Shown here: piece by piece, positions 9,296-17,208 of the stretch
Layout: each line of letters starts with the position of its first letter
Position numbering within the stretch: position 1 is the stretch's first letter
NCBI RefSeq assembly: GCF_000319305.2
Contig: NZ_AMWJ02000002.1
Location: 1,054,001-1,118,000 of the forward strand
Length of the DNA stretch: 64,000 nucleotides
DNA from: Pseudomonas bharatica CSV86
GTDB lineage: Bacteria; Pseudomonadota; Gammaproteobacteria; Pseudomonadales; Pseudomonadaceae
Direction: 5' to 3'
The notes under the pieces: model-generated
The model's input: only the letters and a program-made list of their open reading frames with translations
What the model was told of the DNA's origin: nothing
The model's database searches: none
Position numbers and translations under genes: made by a program

Positions 9296-9373
9296 TTCTA
9301 GTATTGTCGAAATGATGTACGCAGCCTACTTGCGTTTATCCGACCTGTCAACTATAATTCTAGAAACATCGAA
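9296..9373. promoter_or_regulatory. Divergent promoter region with two copies of a candidate ArsR operator
   Basis: TTCTAG-N5-TCGAA occurs at 9296-9311 and again at 9358-9373 in the same orientation. For the regulator, TTGCGT (9330-9335) and TATAAT (9353-9358) form a promoter with a 17-bp spacer, and the second repeat begins at its -10 box. The first repeat lies just upstream of the permease ribosome site. A TTGACA read on the reverse strand (9346-9351) could be the permease -35. The layout fits repression of both genes by the ArsR-type protein; binding is inferred. Confidence 0.6.
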
Positions 9374-9388
9374 TTATTGGGGCGTGCT

Positions 9389-9703
9389 ATGGATCACGAA
9401 AAGGTTGCAGCCAGCTTAGCTGAGCTAGGGAATAGTCACCGACTGTCCGTGTTCCGCTTTCTGGTCAAAGCTGGCCATGATGGGGCTTCGGTCGGAGATA
9501 TCCAGAAGGGGCTGGGTATTCCTGCTTCGACGCTATCACATCACCTTGCGCGCATGGCCAAGGTAGGGCTGATCCGGCAGGAGAAACATAGCCGCACGAT
9601 TGTCTGTATACCCGAGTATGGGCACCTAGAGAATTTGATCGGTTTCTTACAAGAGGAATGTTGTGCAGGTGTCCGGATTGCGCATGAACCAGAACCGCTT
9701 TGA
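9389..9703 (+). CDS. ArsR-family transcriptional regulator (IS passenger)
   Basis: The 104-residue product has an ArsR winged-helix fold: RLSVFRFLVKAG, then a recognition helix region PASTLSHHLARMAKVGLI, then a beta wing (RQEKHSRTIVCIPEY). Two adjacent cysteines near the C-terminus (EECCAG) and an earlier Cys in the wing could bind a soft metal or metalloid, but the pattern is not the classical alpha-3 CxC of ArsR. It is divergent from the permease. The frame is open upstream from a TTG at 9377; ATG 9389 is preferred because the family start fits MDHEKVAASL. Confidence 0.85.
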   Translation: MDHEKVAASLAELGNSHRLSVFRFLVKAGHDGASVGDIQKGLGIPASTLSHHLARMAKVGLIRQEKHSRTIVCIPEYGHLENLIGFLQEECCAGVRIAHEPEPL

Positions 9704-9952
9704 CGCTTGCCCAGCTCTCGCTGTCCTCCCTAGTCAGCATCGCTATGAAGACTCAGGCGAAGGTGGAAACAGAAAATTGGCAGTAGAGTAGGCTGAAGAG
9801 GATCAATCAGATAATCCGCTGAGAAAGATTTTCTTCTTTACATCTTTGGCATTTTATCAACCAGAAATTCCGGATACCCATTATTTTTCCATAGGGATTG
9901 GTAAATTGACTGGATACGCCCATCCTGTCGCGCACAGTCCCCGAGGTGATTG

Positions 9953-12592
9953 ATGCGCCCTACCGCTGAAACCGACATTCCCGTTACTGCCGCCCATCCT
10001 ATTGCCGACAGCCGCCTGCGCTGGCTCGATCTGCTGAGCAAGTATCGTCAACCCATCGGCCTGGCCGTGACCCTGGTGCTGTTCGGGATAGCCCTGATCG
10101 CCTGCCGGCACTTGCTCAGCGAGCTGGATATCTACGCCCTGCATGACCAGTTGCTGAGCGTGCCGTTGCCTGCACTCAGCGGCGCCTTGCTGGCAACCGC
10201 AATCGGCTTCGTGATCCTGCTTGGCTATGAGTGGTCGGCCAGCCGTTATGCCGATGTCAAACTGCCTGCTGGCAGCCTGGTCATGGGCGGCTTCTGCGCC
10301 TTTGCCATCGGCAACGCCATTGGTTTGTCGCTGCTTTCCGGCGGCTCGGTGCGTTACCGCCTGTATGCCCGGCAAGGCGTCGGTGCGGCCGAAGTGGCGC
10401 GCATGACCTTGTTCGCCAGCCTGTCCCTGGGCTGCGCACTGCCACCGCTGGCAGCGCTGGCAACCCTGAGCAACCTGCCCGCTGCAGCCGAAGCGCTGCG
10501 CCTGCCTGCGGGTGTGCTGGCCGCTATCGCTGTTACGGTGCTGCTGCTCAGCGCAGCCCTCGCCTACGGCCTGTATCGTCGCCGCTTGCCCGAACAGCCG
10601 TTCGCCCACGCCCTGCTGGCCCGGGTCGGTCGTCGTACCCTGCGCTTGCCGGGCGCCAGGCTGGCCCTGCTGCAACTGGTCATCACTGCCCTGGACGTGG
10701 CCGCCGCCGCAACCGTGCTCTACCTGCTGCTACCCGAAGCCCCACCTTTCGGCGCCTTCCTGCTGGTCTACCTGTTGGCCCTGGCGGCAGGCGTCCTCAG
10801 CCATGTACCTGGCGGCGTCGGTGTATTCGAAGCGATCTTGCTGGCCGCCTTTGCCAACCAGTTGGGCGCCGCGCCGCTGGCCGCCGCGCTGCTGCTGTAT
10901 CGCCTCATCTATGTGGTGCTGCCGATGCTGGTGGCCTGCGTGATCCTGCTGGCCAGCGAAGCGCGCCGCTTCCTCTTTGCGCAACAGGCGATCAAGGTCG
11001 CCTCGGGCCTGGCTGCGCCAGTGCTCGCCGTGCTGGTATTCCTTTCCGGCGTGGTGCTGCTGTTCTCGGGTGCCACCCCGGAAATCGATACCCGTCTCAA
11101 GCACCTGGGCTTCCTGATCCCGCACCGCCTGATCGATGCCTCGCACTTCGGCGCCAGCCTGATCGGCGTGCTCTGCCTGCTGCTCGCCCAGGGCCTGCGC
11201 CGTCGCCTCTCGGCAGCGTGGATGCTGACCACCATATTGCTCCTGGTCGGCGCCCTGCTGTCCCTGCTCAAGGGCTTCGACTGGGAAGAAGCCAGCATCA
11301 TGATCTTCACCGCGAGCCTGCTGGCCTTGTTCCGGCGCTCGTTCTACCGTCCGAGCCGATTGCTGGAACTGCCCTTCTCGCCGGTCTACCTGGTAGCCAG
11401 CGCCTGCGTGGTCGGTGCGTCGATCTGGCTTTTGCTGTTCGCCTATCAGGACGTGCCCTATAGCCATCAACTGTGGTGGCAGTTCACCCTCGATGCCGAT
11501 GCCCCGCGCGGCCTGCGCTCGGCGCTGGGCAGCGCGGTGCTGCTGGTCGTGCTGGCCCTGACCTGGCTGCTGCGCACCGCCCGCCCGACGATCCATCTAC
11601 CGACCGCCGAAGAACTGCAGCGCGCCAACCGCATCCTGCTGGCGTCGGACCAGCCCGACGGCGGCCTGGCCTTGACCGGCGACAAGGCGCTGCTGTTCCA
11701 CCCCAACGATGATGCCTTCCTGATGTACGCGCGCCGTGGTCGCAGCCTGGTCGCGCTGTACGACCCGATCGGCCCGACCCAGCGTCGCGCGGAGATGATC
11801 TGGCAGTTCCGCGACCTCTGCGACGTTCATCACGCCCGCCCGGTGTTCTACCAAGTGCGCGCCGAGAACCTGCCGTTCTACATGGACATCGGCCTGACGG
11901 CGATCAAGCTGGGCGAAGAGGCACGGGTCAACCTGCCGCGCTTCGACCTGGAAGCCAAGGGCAAGGAGATGAAGGACCTGCGCTACACCTGGAACCGAGG
12001 TAGCCGCGATGGCCTGAGCCTGGAAATCCACGAACCCGGCCAGGCGCCGCTGGAAGAACTGAAGGTTATTTCCGATGCCTGGCTCAGCGGCAAGAACGTG
12101 CGCGAGAAAGGTTTTTCCCTGGGCCGCTTCAGCGAAGACTACCTGCAACACTTCCGCATCGCCCTGATCCGCTTCCAGGGCCAACCGGTGGCCTTTGCCA
12201 ACCTGCTGGAAACCCATAGTCGCGAACTGGCCAGTCTCGACTTGATGCGCGCCCATCCGGAGGCGCCGAAGCTGACCATGGAATTCATGATGATCGGCCT
12301 GATCCAACACTATAAACAGCATGGATATGCCCGCTTCAGCCTTGGCATGGTGCCCCTGTCGGGCCTGCAGCCGCGGCGCGGCGCACCACTGACCCAGCGC
12401 CTGGGCTCGATGGTGTTCCAGCGCGGCGAGCAGCTCTATAACTTCCAGGGCCTGCGCCGCTTCAAAGACAAGTTCCAGCCAGACTGGGAACCCCGTTACA
12501 TGGCCGTCCCTGCCGGACTCGATCCGCTGGTCGCACTGGCCGATACCGCCGCCCTGATCGCGGGCGGTCTTACAGGATTGGTGAAACGCTGA
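9953..12592 (+). CDS. mprF: MprF-type aminoacyl-phosphatidylglycerol synthase / flippase
   Basis: The 879-residue product has about 14 hydrophobic segments in the first 540 residues (flippase domain) and a C-terminal cytosolic DUF2156 domain (about 550-860) that transfers an amino acid from aminoacyl-tRNA to phosphatidylglycerol. In P. aeruginosa the orthologue makes alanyl-PG, which modulates membrane charge and drug resistance. The next gene starts inside its stop codon and encodes the matching hydrolase type. GAGGTG precedes the ATG. The ISL3 element ends only 73 bp upstream of the start, so the native promoter may have been displaced. Confidence 0.93.
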   Translation: MRPTAETDIPVTAAHPIADSRLRWLDLLSKYRQPIGLAVTLVLFGIALIACRHLLSELDIYALHDQLLSVPLPALSGALLATAIGFVILLGYEWSASRYADVKLPAGSLVMGGFCAFAIGNAIGLSLLSGGSVRYRLYARQGVGAAEVARMTLFASLSLGCALPPLAALATLSNLPAAAEALRLPAGVLAAIAVTVLLLSAALAYGLYRRRLPEQPFAHALLARVGRRTLRLPGARLALLQLVITALDVAAAATVLYLLLPEAPPFGAFLLVYLLALAAGVLSHVPGGVGVFEAILLAAFANQLGAAPLAAALLLYRLIYVVLPMLVACVILLASEARRFLFAQQAIKVASGLAAPVLAVLVFLSGVVLLFSGATPEIDTRLKHLGFLIPHRLIDASHFGASLIGVLCLLLAQGLRRRLSAAWMLTTILLLVGALLSLLKGFDWEEASIMIFTASLLALFRRSFYRPSRLLELPFSPVYLVASACVVGASIWLLLFAYQDVPYSHQLWWQFTLDADAPRGLRSALGSAVLLVVLALTWLLRTARPTIHLPTAEELQRANRILLASDQPDGGLALTGDKALLFHPNDDAFLMYARRGRSLVALYDPIGPTQRRAEMIWQFRDLCDVHHARPVFYQVRAENLPFYMDIGLTAIKLGEEARVNLPRFDLEAKGKEMKDLRYTWNRGSRDGLSLEIHEPGQAPLEELKVISDAWLSGKNVREKGFSLGRFSEDYLQHFRIALIRFQGQPVAFANLLETHSRELASLDLMRAHPEAPKLTMEFMMIGLIQHYKQHGYARFSLGMVPLSGLQPRRGAPLTQRLGSMVFQRGEQLYNFQGLRRFKDKFQPDWEPRYMAVPAGLDPLVALADTAALIAGGLTGLVKR

Positions 12593-13887
12593 TGATTCGA
12601 CGTTACTGGCATTACCTGCTCGGCGCGCTGCTCGCGGCGCTGCTGGCAGCGGCGGCAGGCTTCTGGCTGTGGACGCGCCCGGCTCCGGAGGCGCACCTGG
12701 AGCACATCACCCTCGGCGACGGCAGCACTGCCGTGCGCGCCACCCCCGGCACCGACGCCCGGGCCCGGGTGCTGATCGCCTCGCCACAGGACCAACTGCT
12801 GAGCGACAAGCAACTGCTGGACCTCAGCCAGAGCGGTGAAGCGCAGTTGGTCCAGGTCACCCTGCCGCTGGGCGACTGCGCTCAGCAGCAAAAAGCCGTG
12901 CAGCTTGCCATCGAGCAACTCAAGGGCGCGCCGACCCTGGTCGCCGGCATCGGCCCCGGCGCCAACCTGGCCTGGGACTGGCTGGCCGCGCAAAAGGACG
13001 ACAAGGCCCAGGCCATTTCCGTGGGCTTCAACCTGGAACGCCCGGGCTGCACGCTTCCGCTCGCCAAGTCGGCCCCCCATGGCCACTGGAACGTGGCGTG
13101 GAACGACAACCCTGACGATGCCAGCGCCGCTTTCGTGCGCGACCAGGCCAACGCCGAAACCAGCATCTCCGACTACGACGTGCACCTGCCGCAGGTGCTC
13201 AAGGCGCAACTGACCACCGCCCTGCTGGGCGAAGACGGCAACGCGATGAGCATCCCGGTGGTGGAGGTGCCCGCCGGGCAGACGACCGACACCGTGACCC
13301 TGTTCCTTTCCGGTGACGGCGGCTGGCGTGACCTGGACCGCGACGTCGCCGGCGAGATGGCCAAGCTTGGCTATCCAGTGGTGGGCATCGACACCCTGCG
13401 TTACTACTGGCAGCACAAGACTCCGGAACAAAGCGCCGTGGACCTCTCCGAACTGATGCAGCACTACCGGCAGAAATGGGGCACCAAGCGCTTCGTACTG
13501 ACTGGCTACTCCTTTGGCGCGGACGTGCTGCCGGCGATCTACAACCGCTTGCCGGAAGCGGACCAGAAGCGCATCGATGCCGTTATCCTGCTGGCTTTCG
13601 CCCGTAGCGGCAGCTTCGAGATCGAAGTGGAAGGCTGGCTGGGCCAGGAAGGCAAGGAGGCCCCGACCGGCCCGGAAATGGCGAAGATGCCGGCGGCCAA
13701 GGTGCTCTGCGTGTATGGCGTGGAAGAAACCGATGAAAGCGGCTGCACCGACAGCACGGCGGTAGGCGAGAAGCTCAAGCTGCCGGGCGGTCACCATTTC
13801 GACGAGAACTACCCGGCATTGGCGCGCAAGCTGATCGGCGAGATCGAAAGCCGCCAGGGCAAGACCAGTGTGGCTGAGCAGAATTGA
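12592..13887 (+). CDS. virJ: AcvB/VirJ-type alanyl-phosphatidylglycerol hydrolase
   Basis: The 431-residue product has one N-terminal membrane segment or uncleaved signal (about residues 8-28), placing the rest in the periplasm. The second half is an alpha/beta-hydrolase with FLSGDGGW and the nucleophile elbow GYSFGAD; the LPGGHHFDENY segment supplies a candidate catalytic His. In P. aeruginosa the gene next to mprF encodes an enzyme that removes alanine from alanyl-PG. The start overlaps the mprF stop (TGATG), so the two are translationally coupled. Together they would set the level of the modified lipid. The symbol is by family; acvB is an alternative. Confidence 0.88.
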   Translation: MIRRYWHYLLGALLAALLAAAAGFWLWTRPAPEAHLEHITLGDGSTAVRATPGTDARARVLIASPQDQLLSDKQLLDLSQSGEAQLVQVTLPLGDCAQQQKAVQLAIEQLKGAPTLVAGIGPGANLAWDWLAAQKDDKAQAISVGFNLERPGCTLPLAKSAPHGHWNVAWNDNPDDASAAFVRDQANAETSISDYDVHLPQVLKAQLTTALLGEDGNAMSIPVVEVPAGQTTDTVTLFLSGDGGWRDLDRDVAGEMAKLGYPVVGIDTLRYYWQHKTPEQSAVDLSELMQHYRQKWGTKRFVLTGYSFGADVLPAIYNRLPEADQKRIDAVILLAFARSGSFEIEVEGWLGQEGKEAPTGPEMAKMPAAKVLCVYGVEETDESGCTDSTAVGEKLKLPGGHHFDENYPALARKLIGEIESRQGKTSVAEQN

Positions 13888-13897
13888 GGTGGCCCTA

Positions 13898-14026
13898 GGC
13901 CTCATCGCTGGCAAGCCAGCTCCCACAGGGTCCGCGTGCACCGCTGAACCTGTGGGAGTCAGAGCCTGCCAAGGATTTTGTGATCACTGCGGACACTGTG
14001 GGAGCTGGCTTGCCAGCGATGAGGCC
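13898..14026. repeat. REP doublet (REPIN-like) between virJ and kup
   Basis: A Pseudomonas REP unit (13898-13929) and its inverted copy (13996-14026) share the core GGGAGCTGGCTTGCCAGCGATGA-type palindrome. A third partial copy lies between them (about 13949-13970). The element fills the whole gap between convergent genes, and its hairpins could also act as terminators. Such repeats are mobilised in trans by RAYT transposases; none is encoded here. Confidence 0.9.
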
Positions 14027-14037
14027 CTGGAAGCCCG

Positions 14038-15936
14038 TTAGATCTCGACCTGGGTTCCCAATTCGATCACCCGGTTCAGCGGCAGATTGAAGAACCGCAG
14101 GTTCCCGTTGGCATTCTTCAACAGGAATGCGAACAGGTTCCCTCGCCACCGCGCCATCCCTTCCAGCCGCGAGGCGATCACCGTCTCCCGGCTGAGGAAG
14201 TAGGTGGTGCGCATAGGGCTGAAGTCCAGCTCGTCCAGATGGCACAGGCGCAGCGCCGCCGGTACGTCCGGCTCGTCCATGAAGCCGAAGTGCAGCAGCA
14301 CGCGGAAGAACCCGTCGCCATACGCCTCGACCTCGAAACGCTCCTGCTCCGGCACCCGCGGCCGGTCTTCGCTGACCACCGTCAACAGCACCACCTGGCT
14401 GTGCAATACCTGGTTATGCAGCAGGTTGTGCAACAGCGCGTGGGGAACCGCATCCGCCCGCGCGGTAAGGAACACCGCGGTGCCCTCCACCCGGTGCGGC
14501 GGCTGCACGCGAATACTGCCGATAAACACCGGCAGCGGCAGTGCGCCCTCGTCGATGCGTTCGACAAGAATCTGCTTGCCGCGCTTCCAGGTGCTCATCA
14601 ACAACAGCAGCACCGCACCGGCCAGCACCGGGAAGGCACCACCCTGGACCACCTTGGGCAGGTTCGCGGCGAAGAACAGGCCATCGACCAGCAGGAAGCC
14701 AAGCAGGATCGGCACGGCCAGCAACGGTGGCCATTTCCACAGCAGCAGCATCACGGTGGACACTAGCAAGGTGGTCATCAACATGGTCCCGGTCACCGCC
14801 ACGCCGTAGGCTGCGGCCAGGGCGCCGGAAGACTCGAAACCTATCACCAGCAGGACCACTGCCACCATCAGCGTCCAGTTCACCGCGCCGATATAGATCT
14901 GTCCCTGCTCGTCGCTGGAGGTGTGCTGGATCTGCATGCGCGGGATATAGCCGAGCTGGATGGCCTGGCGGGTCAGGGAGAACGCTCCGGAAATCACCGC
15001 CTGGGACGCGATCACCGTGGCCAGGGTCGCCAGGGCGATCAACGGGAGCAGTGCCCAGCCCGGAGCCAGCAGGTAAAACGGGTTGCGCGCGGCATCCGGG
15101 TTCTGCAGGAGCAAGGCACCCTGGCCGAAATAGTTGAGCACCAGCGCCGGCAACACCAGGGCGAACCAGGCCCGGGCAATGGGCTTGCGGCCGAAGTGGC
15201 CCATGTCGGCGTACAGCGCCTCGGCGCCGGTCAGCGCCAGCACCACAGCCCCGAGAATGGCTACGCCCATGCCGGGATGAACGATGAAGAAACGCACCGC
15301 CCACACCGGGTTGAACGCCTTGAGCACCTCAGGGCTCTGGGCAATGCCGTGCAGGCCTAGCAGCGCCAGGACCACGAACCAGGCGACCATTACCGGACCG
15401 AACAGGATGCCGATCTTCGCCGTACCGTGTTTCTGCACCAGGAACAGCGCCACCAGGACGACCAGGGCAATCGGCACCACCCAGTGATCGATGCCGTCGA
15501 AGGCCAGCTCCATGCCCTCTACCGCCGACAACACCGACACCGCCGGGGTGATCATGCTGTCGCCATAGAACAGCGCAGCGCCGATAAGGCCGCAGATCAC
15601 CATCATCGCCCTGAGCTTCGGCCGTGACGCCGAGGCCCGGGTGGCCAGCGCCGTCAGGGCCATGATCCCGCCCTCGCCCTGGTTATCGGCACGCAGGATG
15701 AAGGTCACGTACTTGATCGACACCACCCAGATCAGCGACCAGGCGATCAGGGAAAGAATGCCCAACACACCATCATGGTTGACCGGCACCCCGTAACCGC
15801 CGGTAAAGACTTCCTTGAGGGTATACAAGGGGCTGGTCCCGATATCGCCATAGACCACCCCGACAGCTGCCACCAGCAGGCCCAACGACTTGGTCGCCCC
15901 ATGCCCCGCAGCGGCTTCACTGCTCGCCTGACCCAT
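14038..15936 (-). CDS. kup: Low-affinity potassium uptake protein Kup
   Basis: The 632-residue product has about 12 membrane segments in the first 430 residues and a cytoplasmic C-terminal domain, the standard Kup/Trk layout. The signature VVYGDIGTSPLYTLKEVF is near the N-terminus, followed by RADNQGEGGIMAL and FYGDSMITPAVSVLSAVEG. Kup imports K+ with H+. ATG 15936 is chosen because GGGAG lies 6 bases upstream; the frame remains open to a TTG at 15951. It is convergent with virJ, and a perfect inverted repeat lies about 80 bases upstream of the start. Confidence 0.95.
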   Translation of the reverse strand: MGQASSEAAAGHGATKSLGLLVAAVGVVYGDIGTSPLYTLKEVFTGGYGVPVNHDGVLGILSLIAWSLIWVVSIKYVTFILRADNQGEGGIMALTALATRASASRPKLRAMMVICGLIGAALFYGDSMITPAVSVLSAVEGMELAFDGIDHWVVPIALVVLVALFLVQKHGTAKIGILFGPVMVAWFVVLALLGLHGIAQSPEVLKAFNPVWAVRFFIVHPGMGVAILGAVVLALTGAEALYADMGHFGRKPIARAWFALVLPALVLNYFGQGALLLQNPDAARNPFYLLAPGWALLPLIALATLATVIASQAVISGAFSLTRQAIQLGYIPRMQIQHTSSDEQGQIYIGAVNWTLMVAVVLLVIGFESSGALAAAYGVAVTGTMLMTTLLVSTVMLLLWKWPPLLAVPILLGFLLVDGLFFAANLPKVVQGGAFPVLAGAVLLLLMSTWKRGKQILVERIDEGALPLPVFIGSIRVQPPHRVEGTAVFLTARADAVPHALLHNLLHNQVLHSQVVLLTVVSEDRPRVPEQERFEVEAYGDGFFRVLLHFGFMDEPDVPAALRLCHLDELDFSPMRTTYFLSRETVIASRLEGMARWRGNLFAFLLKNANGNLRFFNLPLNRVIELGTQVEI

Positions 15937-16012
15937 CAACCACTCCCGCAAAAAAGAACCGGAAACCGGTGAATCTCGTACCAGACGTCATGATTTTTCT
16001 CGTCGGCCGAAC

Positions 16013-16051
16013 CGCGTTGCGCCTGTCATGAATTGACACAGGCGCAACGCG
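16013..16051. repeat. Perfect 14-bp inverted repeat upstream of kup
   Basis: CGCGTTGCGCCTGT at 16013-16026 is the exact reverse complement of 16038-16051, with an 11-bp spacer. It lies 77 bases upstream of the kup start and could form a hairpin in the kup leader, or act as an operator. It lacks the T-run of a terminator on either strand. Confidence 0.75.
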
Positions 16052-16064
16052 GCGAAGCATAGCG

Positions 16065-16088
16065 CAGCGTTCGTCGTTTTTCTGCTGG
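16065..16088. repeat. 24-bp direct repeat, left copy flanking the toxin-antitoxin locus
   Basis: The 24 bases beginning CAGCGTTCGTCG occur identically at 17070-17093. The two copies bracket the toxin-antitoxin genes and about 1 kb of DNA. Bases on either side of the two copies differ, so the repeat ends sharply. Confidence 0.9.
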
Positions 16089-16300
16089 GTGGAGACCCAA
16101 GGCCACCATCGACGCGCTACTCCGGGCGCACTGCGATGCTCCAAACAAACGCTCACACTCCTGCACTCCCTGCCCGCCAGGCAGTCAGTACACTCCCGGT
16201 CACCTCGCAAGCATTGCGCTCCGATATCTCATTTTGGCTGTATTCGCTGGATCCGATAAAAACATGCAATCCACGATCTGTCGCCTTTAAGGTACAGTTT

Positions 16301-16618
16301 ATGTATGAAGTGGAACACGTGCTGTCTCCCAACGGAGTGGATATCTATCAAGCCTGGCTCGACACCGTGCGAGACAAGCGCTCCAAGGCAAGGATCACTA
16401 CGCGGGTGGATCGTGCCTCATTAGGCCACTTCGGGGATGTCTAACCAGTGGGTGAAGGCATCTTCGAAATGAAGATCAATTTTGGGCCTGGGTTTCGCGT
16501 CTATTACGCCCTGCAGGATCGCAAGATCATTTTCCTGCTGGGCGGAGGTTCGAAAGACAAGCAGCAAAAAGACATCGACCAGGCCAAGGCCCTTTGGAAA
16601 TCTCATAAGGTGAATTGA
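16301..16618 (+). pseudogene. RelE/ParE-type addiction-module toxin with an internal stop codon
   Basis: The frame from ATG 16301 encodes the addiction-module killer family: MYEVEHVLSPNGVDIYQAWL..., then FEMKINFGPGFRVYYAL and GGGSKDKQQKDIDQAKALW. Codon 48 (16442-16444) is TAA within GHFGDV-stop-PVGEGIF, where relatives usually have Lys or Gln. The frame is unchanged on both sides, so one substitution (AAA or CAA to TAA) explains it and no indel is needed. Without the stop the protein would be 105 residues. Half of the toxin, including the conserved core, is lost unless translation restarts at GTG 16448. The antitoxin gene follows directly. Confidence 0.85.
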
Positions 16619-16945
16619 ATGAAAGCTCGCAGTCGTCCTCATGAAGACAGCGTTCTCGACATGCTGCGGGATGACGAGGACTTTGCCATCGAATATCTCG
16701 CTACCGCCCTTGAGGAAATTGACGAACCTGGTGGTGAAGACGTGTTTCTTCTCGCAATTCGGCGCATCGTGGAAGCAAGAGGTGGCATGAGTAGCCTCTC
16801 ACAAAGTACAGGCCTGGCCAGACCCAGCCTGTACCGTTCGATAGCAGCAGGAGGTGACCCGAAACTCTCCACTGTTCTGAAGGTGCTTCAGGCTCTGGGC
16901 ATCGGCATGTCCAAAGTCGTATCCCACAGAACTGAAGAAGCATGA
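16619..16945 (+). CDS. HigA-like antitoxin of the addiction module
   Basis: The 108-residue product starts at the base after the toxin stop codon, the usual toxin-first order of this family. The C-terminal half is a helix-turn-helix of the Xre/HigA type (GGMSSLSQSTGLARPSLYRSI and DPKLSTVLKVLQALGI). The N-terminal part (LRDDEDFAIEYLATALEE) is the family's dimer or toxin-binding segment. It appears intact even though the toxin gene carries a stop codon. It normally represses its own operon. Confidence 0.9.
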   Translation: MKARSRPHEDSVLDMLRDDEDFAIEYLATALEEIDEPGGEDVFLLAIRRIVEARGGMSSLSQSTGLARPSLYRSIAAGGDPKLSTVLKVLQALGIGMSKVVSHRTEEA

Positions 16946-17069
16946 GACCGACTCGTTATCCGGGGCTTTTCTTTCGCTCCAGCGTCTGCAACGCCGAACA
17001 GACAGCACCATCAACATCCTGAGGAAGGGTCGAGCTTTCATCACCCGGCACATCCTGAAGTGAGCGGTA

Positions 17070-17093
17070 CAGCGTTCGTCGTTTTTCTGCTGG
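17070..17093. repeat. 24-bp direct repeat, right copy flanking the toxin-antitoxin locus
   Basis: This is identical to 16065-16088. It lies about 115 bases upstream of the rimO start, so one copy may belong to the ancestral kup-rimO intergenic region. Confidence 0.9.
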
Positions 17094-17208
17094 TCAAGCA
17101 GGCGAACGCTCGCTAGAATTGCGCACTTTTTGACCAGAGGCGCCTGGAAGCGCCCGCCAGGGTTGCCTCCTCCTTCTATCCGGCAGCCCCTCTACACCGA
17201 GGTTAACC

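Larger units (their letters stand above)
6895..9879 (-). mobile_element. ISL3-family insertion sequence with two passenger genes
   Basis: The element is 2985 bp. Its ends are 24-bp inverted repeats (6895-6918 and 9856-9879), both starting GGGTATcCGG-like when read inward, with 20 of 24 positions matching. It is flanked on both sides by the same octamer, ATTATTTT (6887-6894 and 9880-9887), the 8-bp target duplication expected for ISL3. Inside are an ISL3 transposase, a UPF0718 permease and a divergent ArsR-type regulator. From memory it resembles the ISPpu12-like group of ISL3 elements that carry metal-related passengers. Intact ends and duplication suggest recent insertion. Confidence 0.93.

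Noticed and set aside
16136..16300. Upstream extension of the toxin frame to ATG 16136
   Set aside because: The extra residues have no similarity to the toxin family; MYEVEH at 16301 is the normal start.
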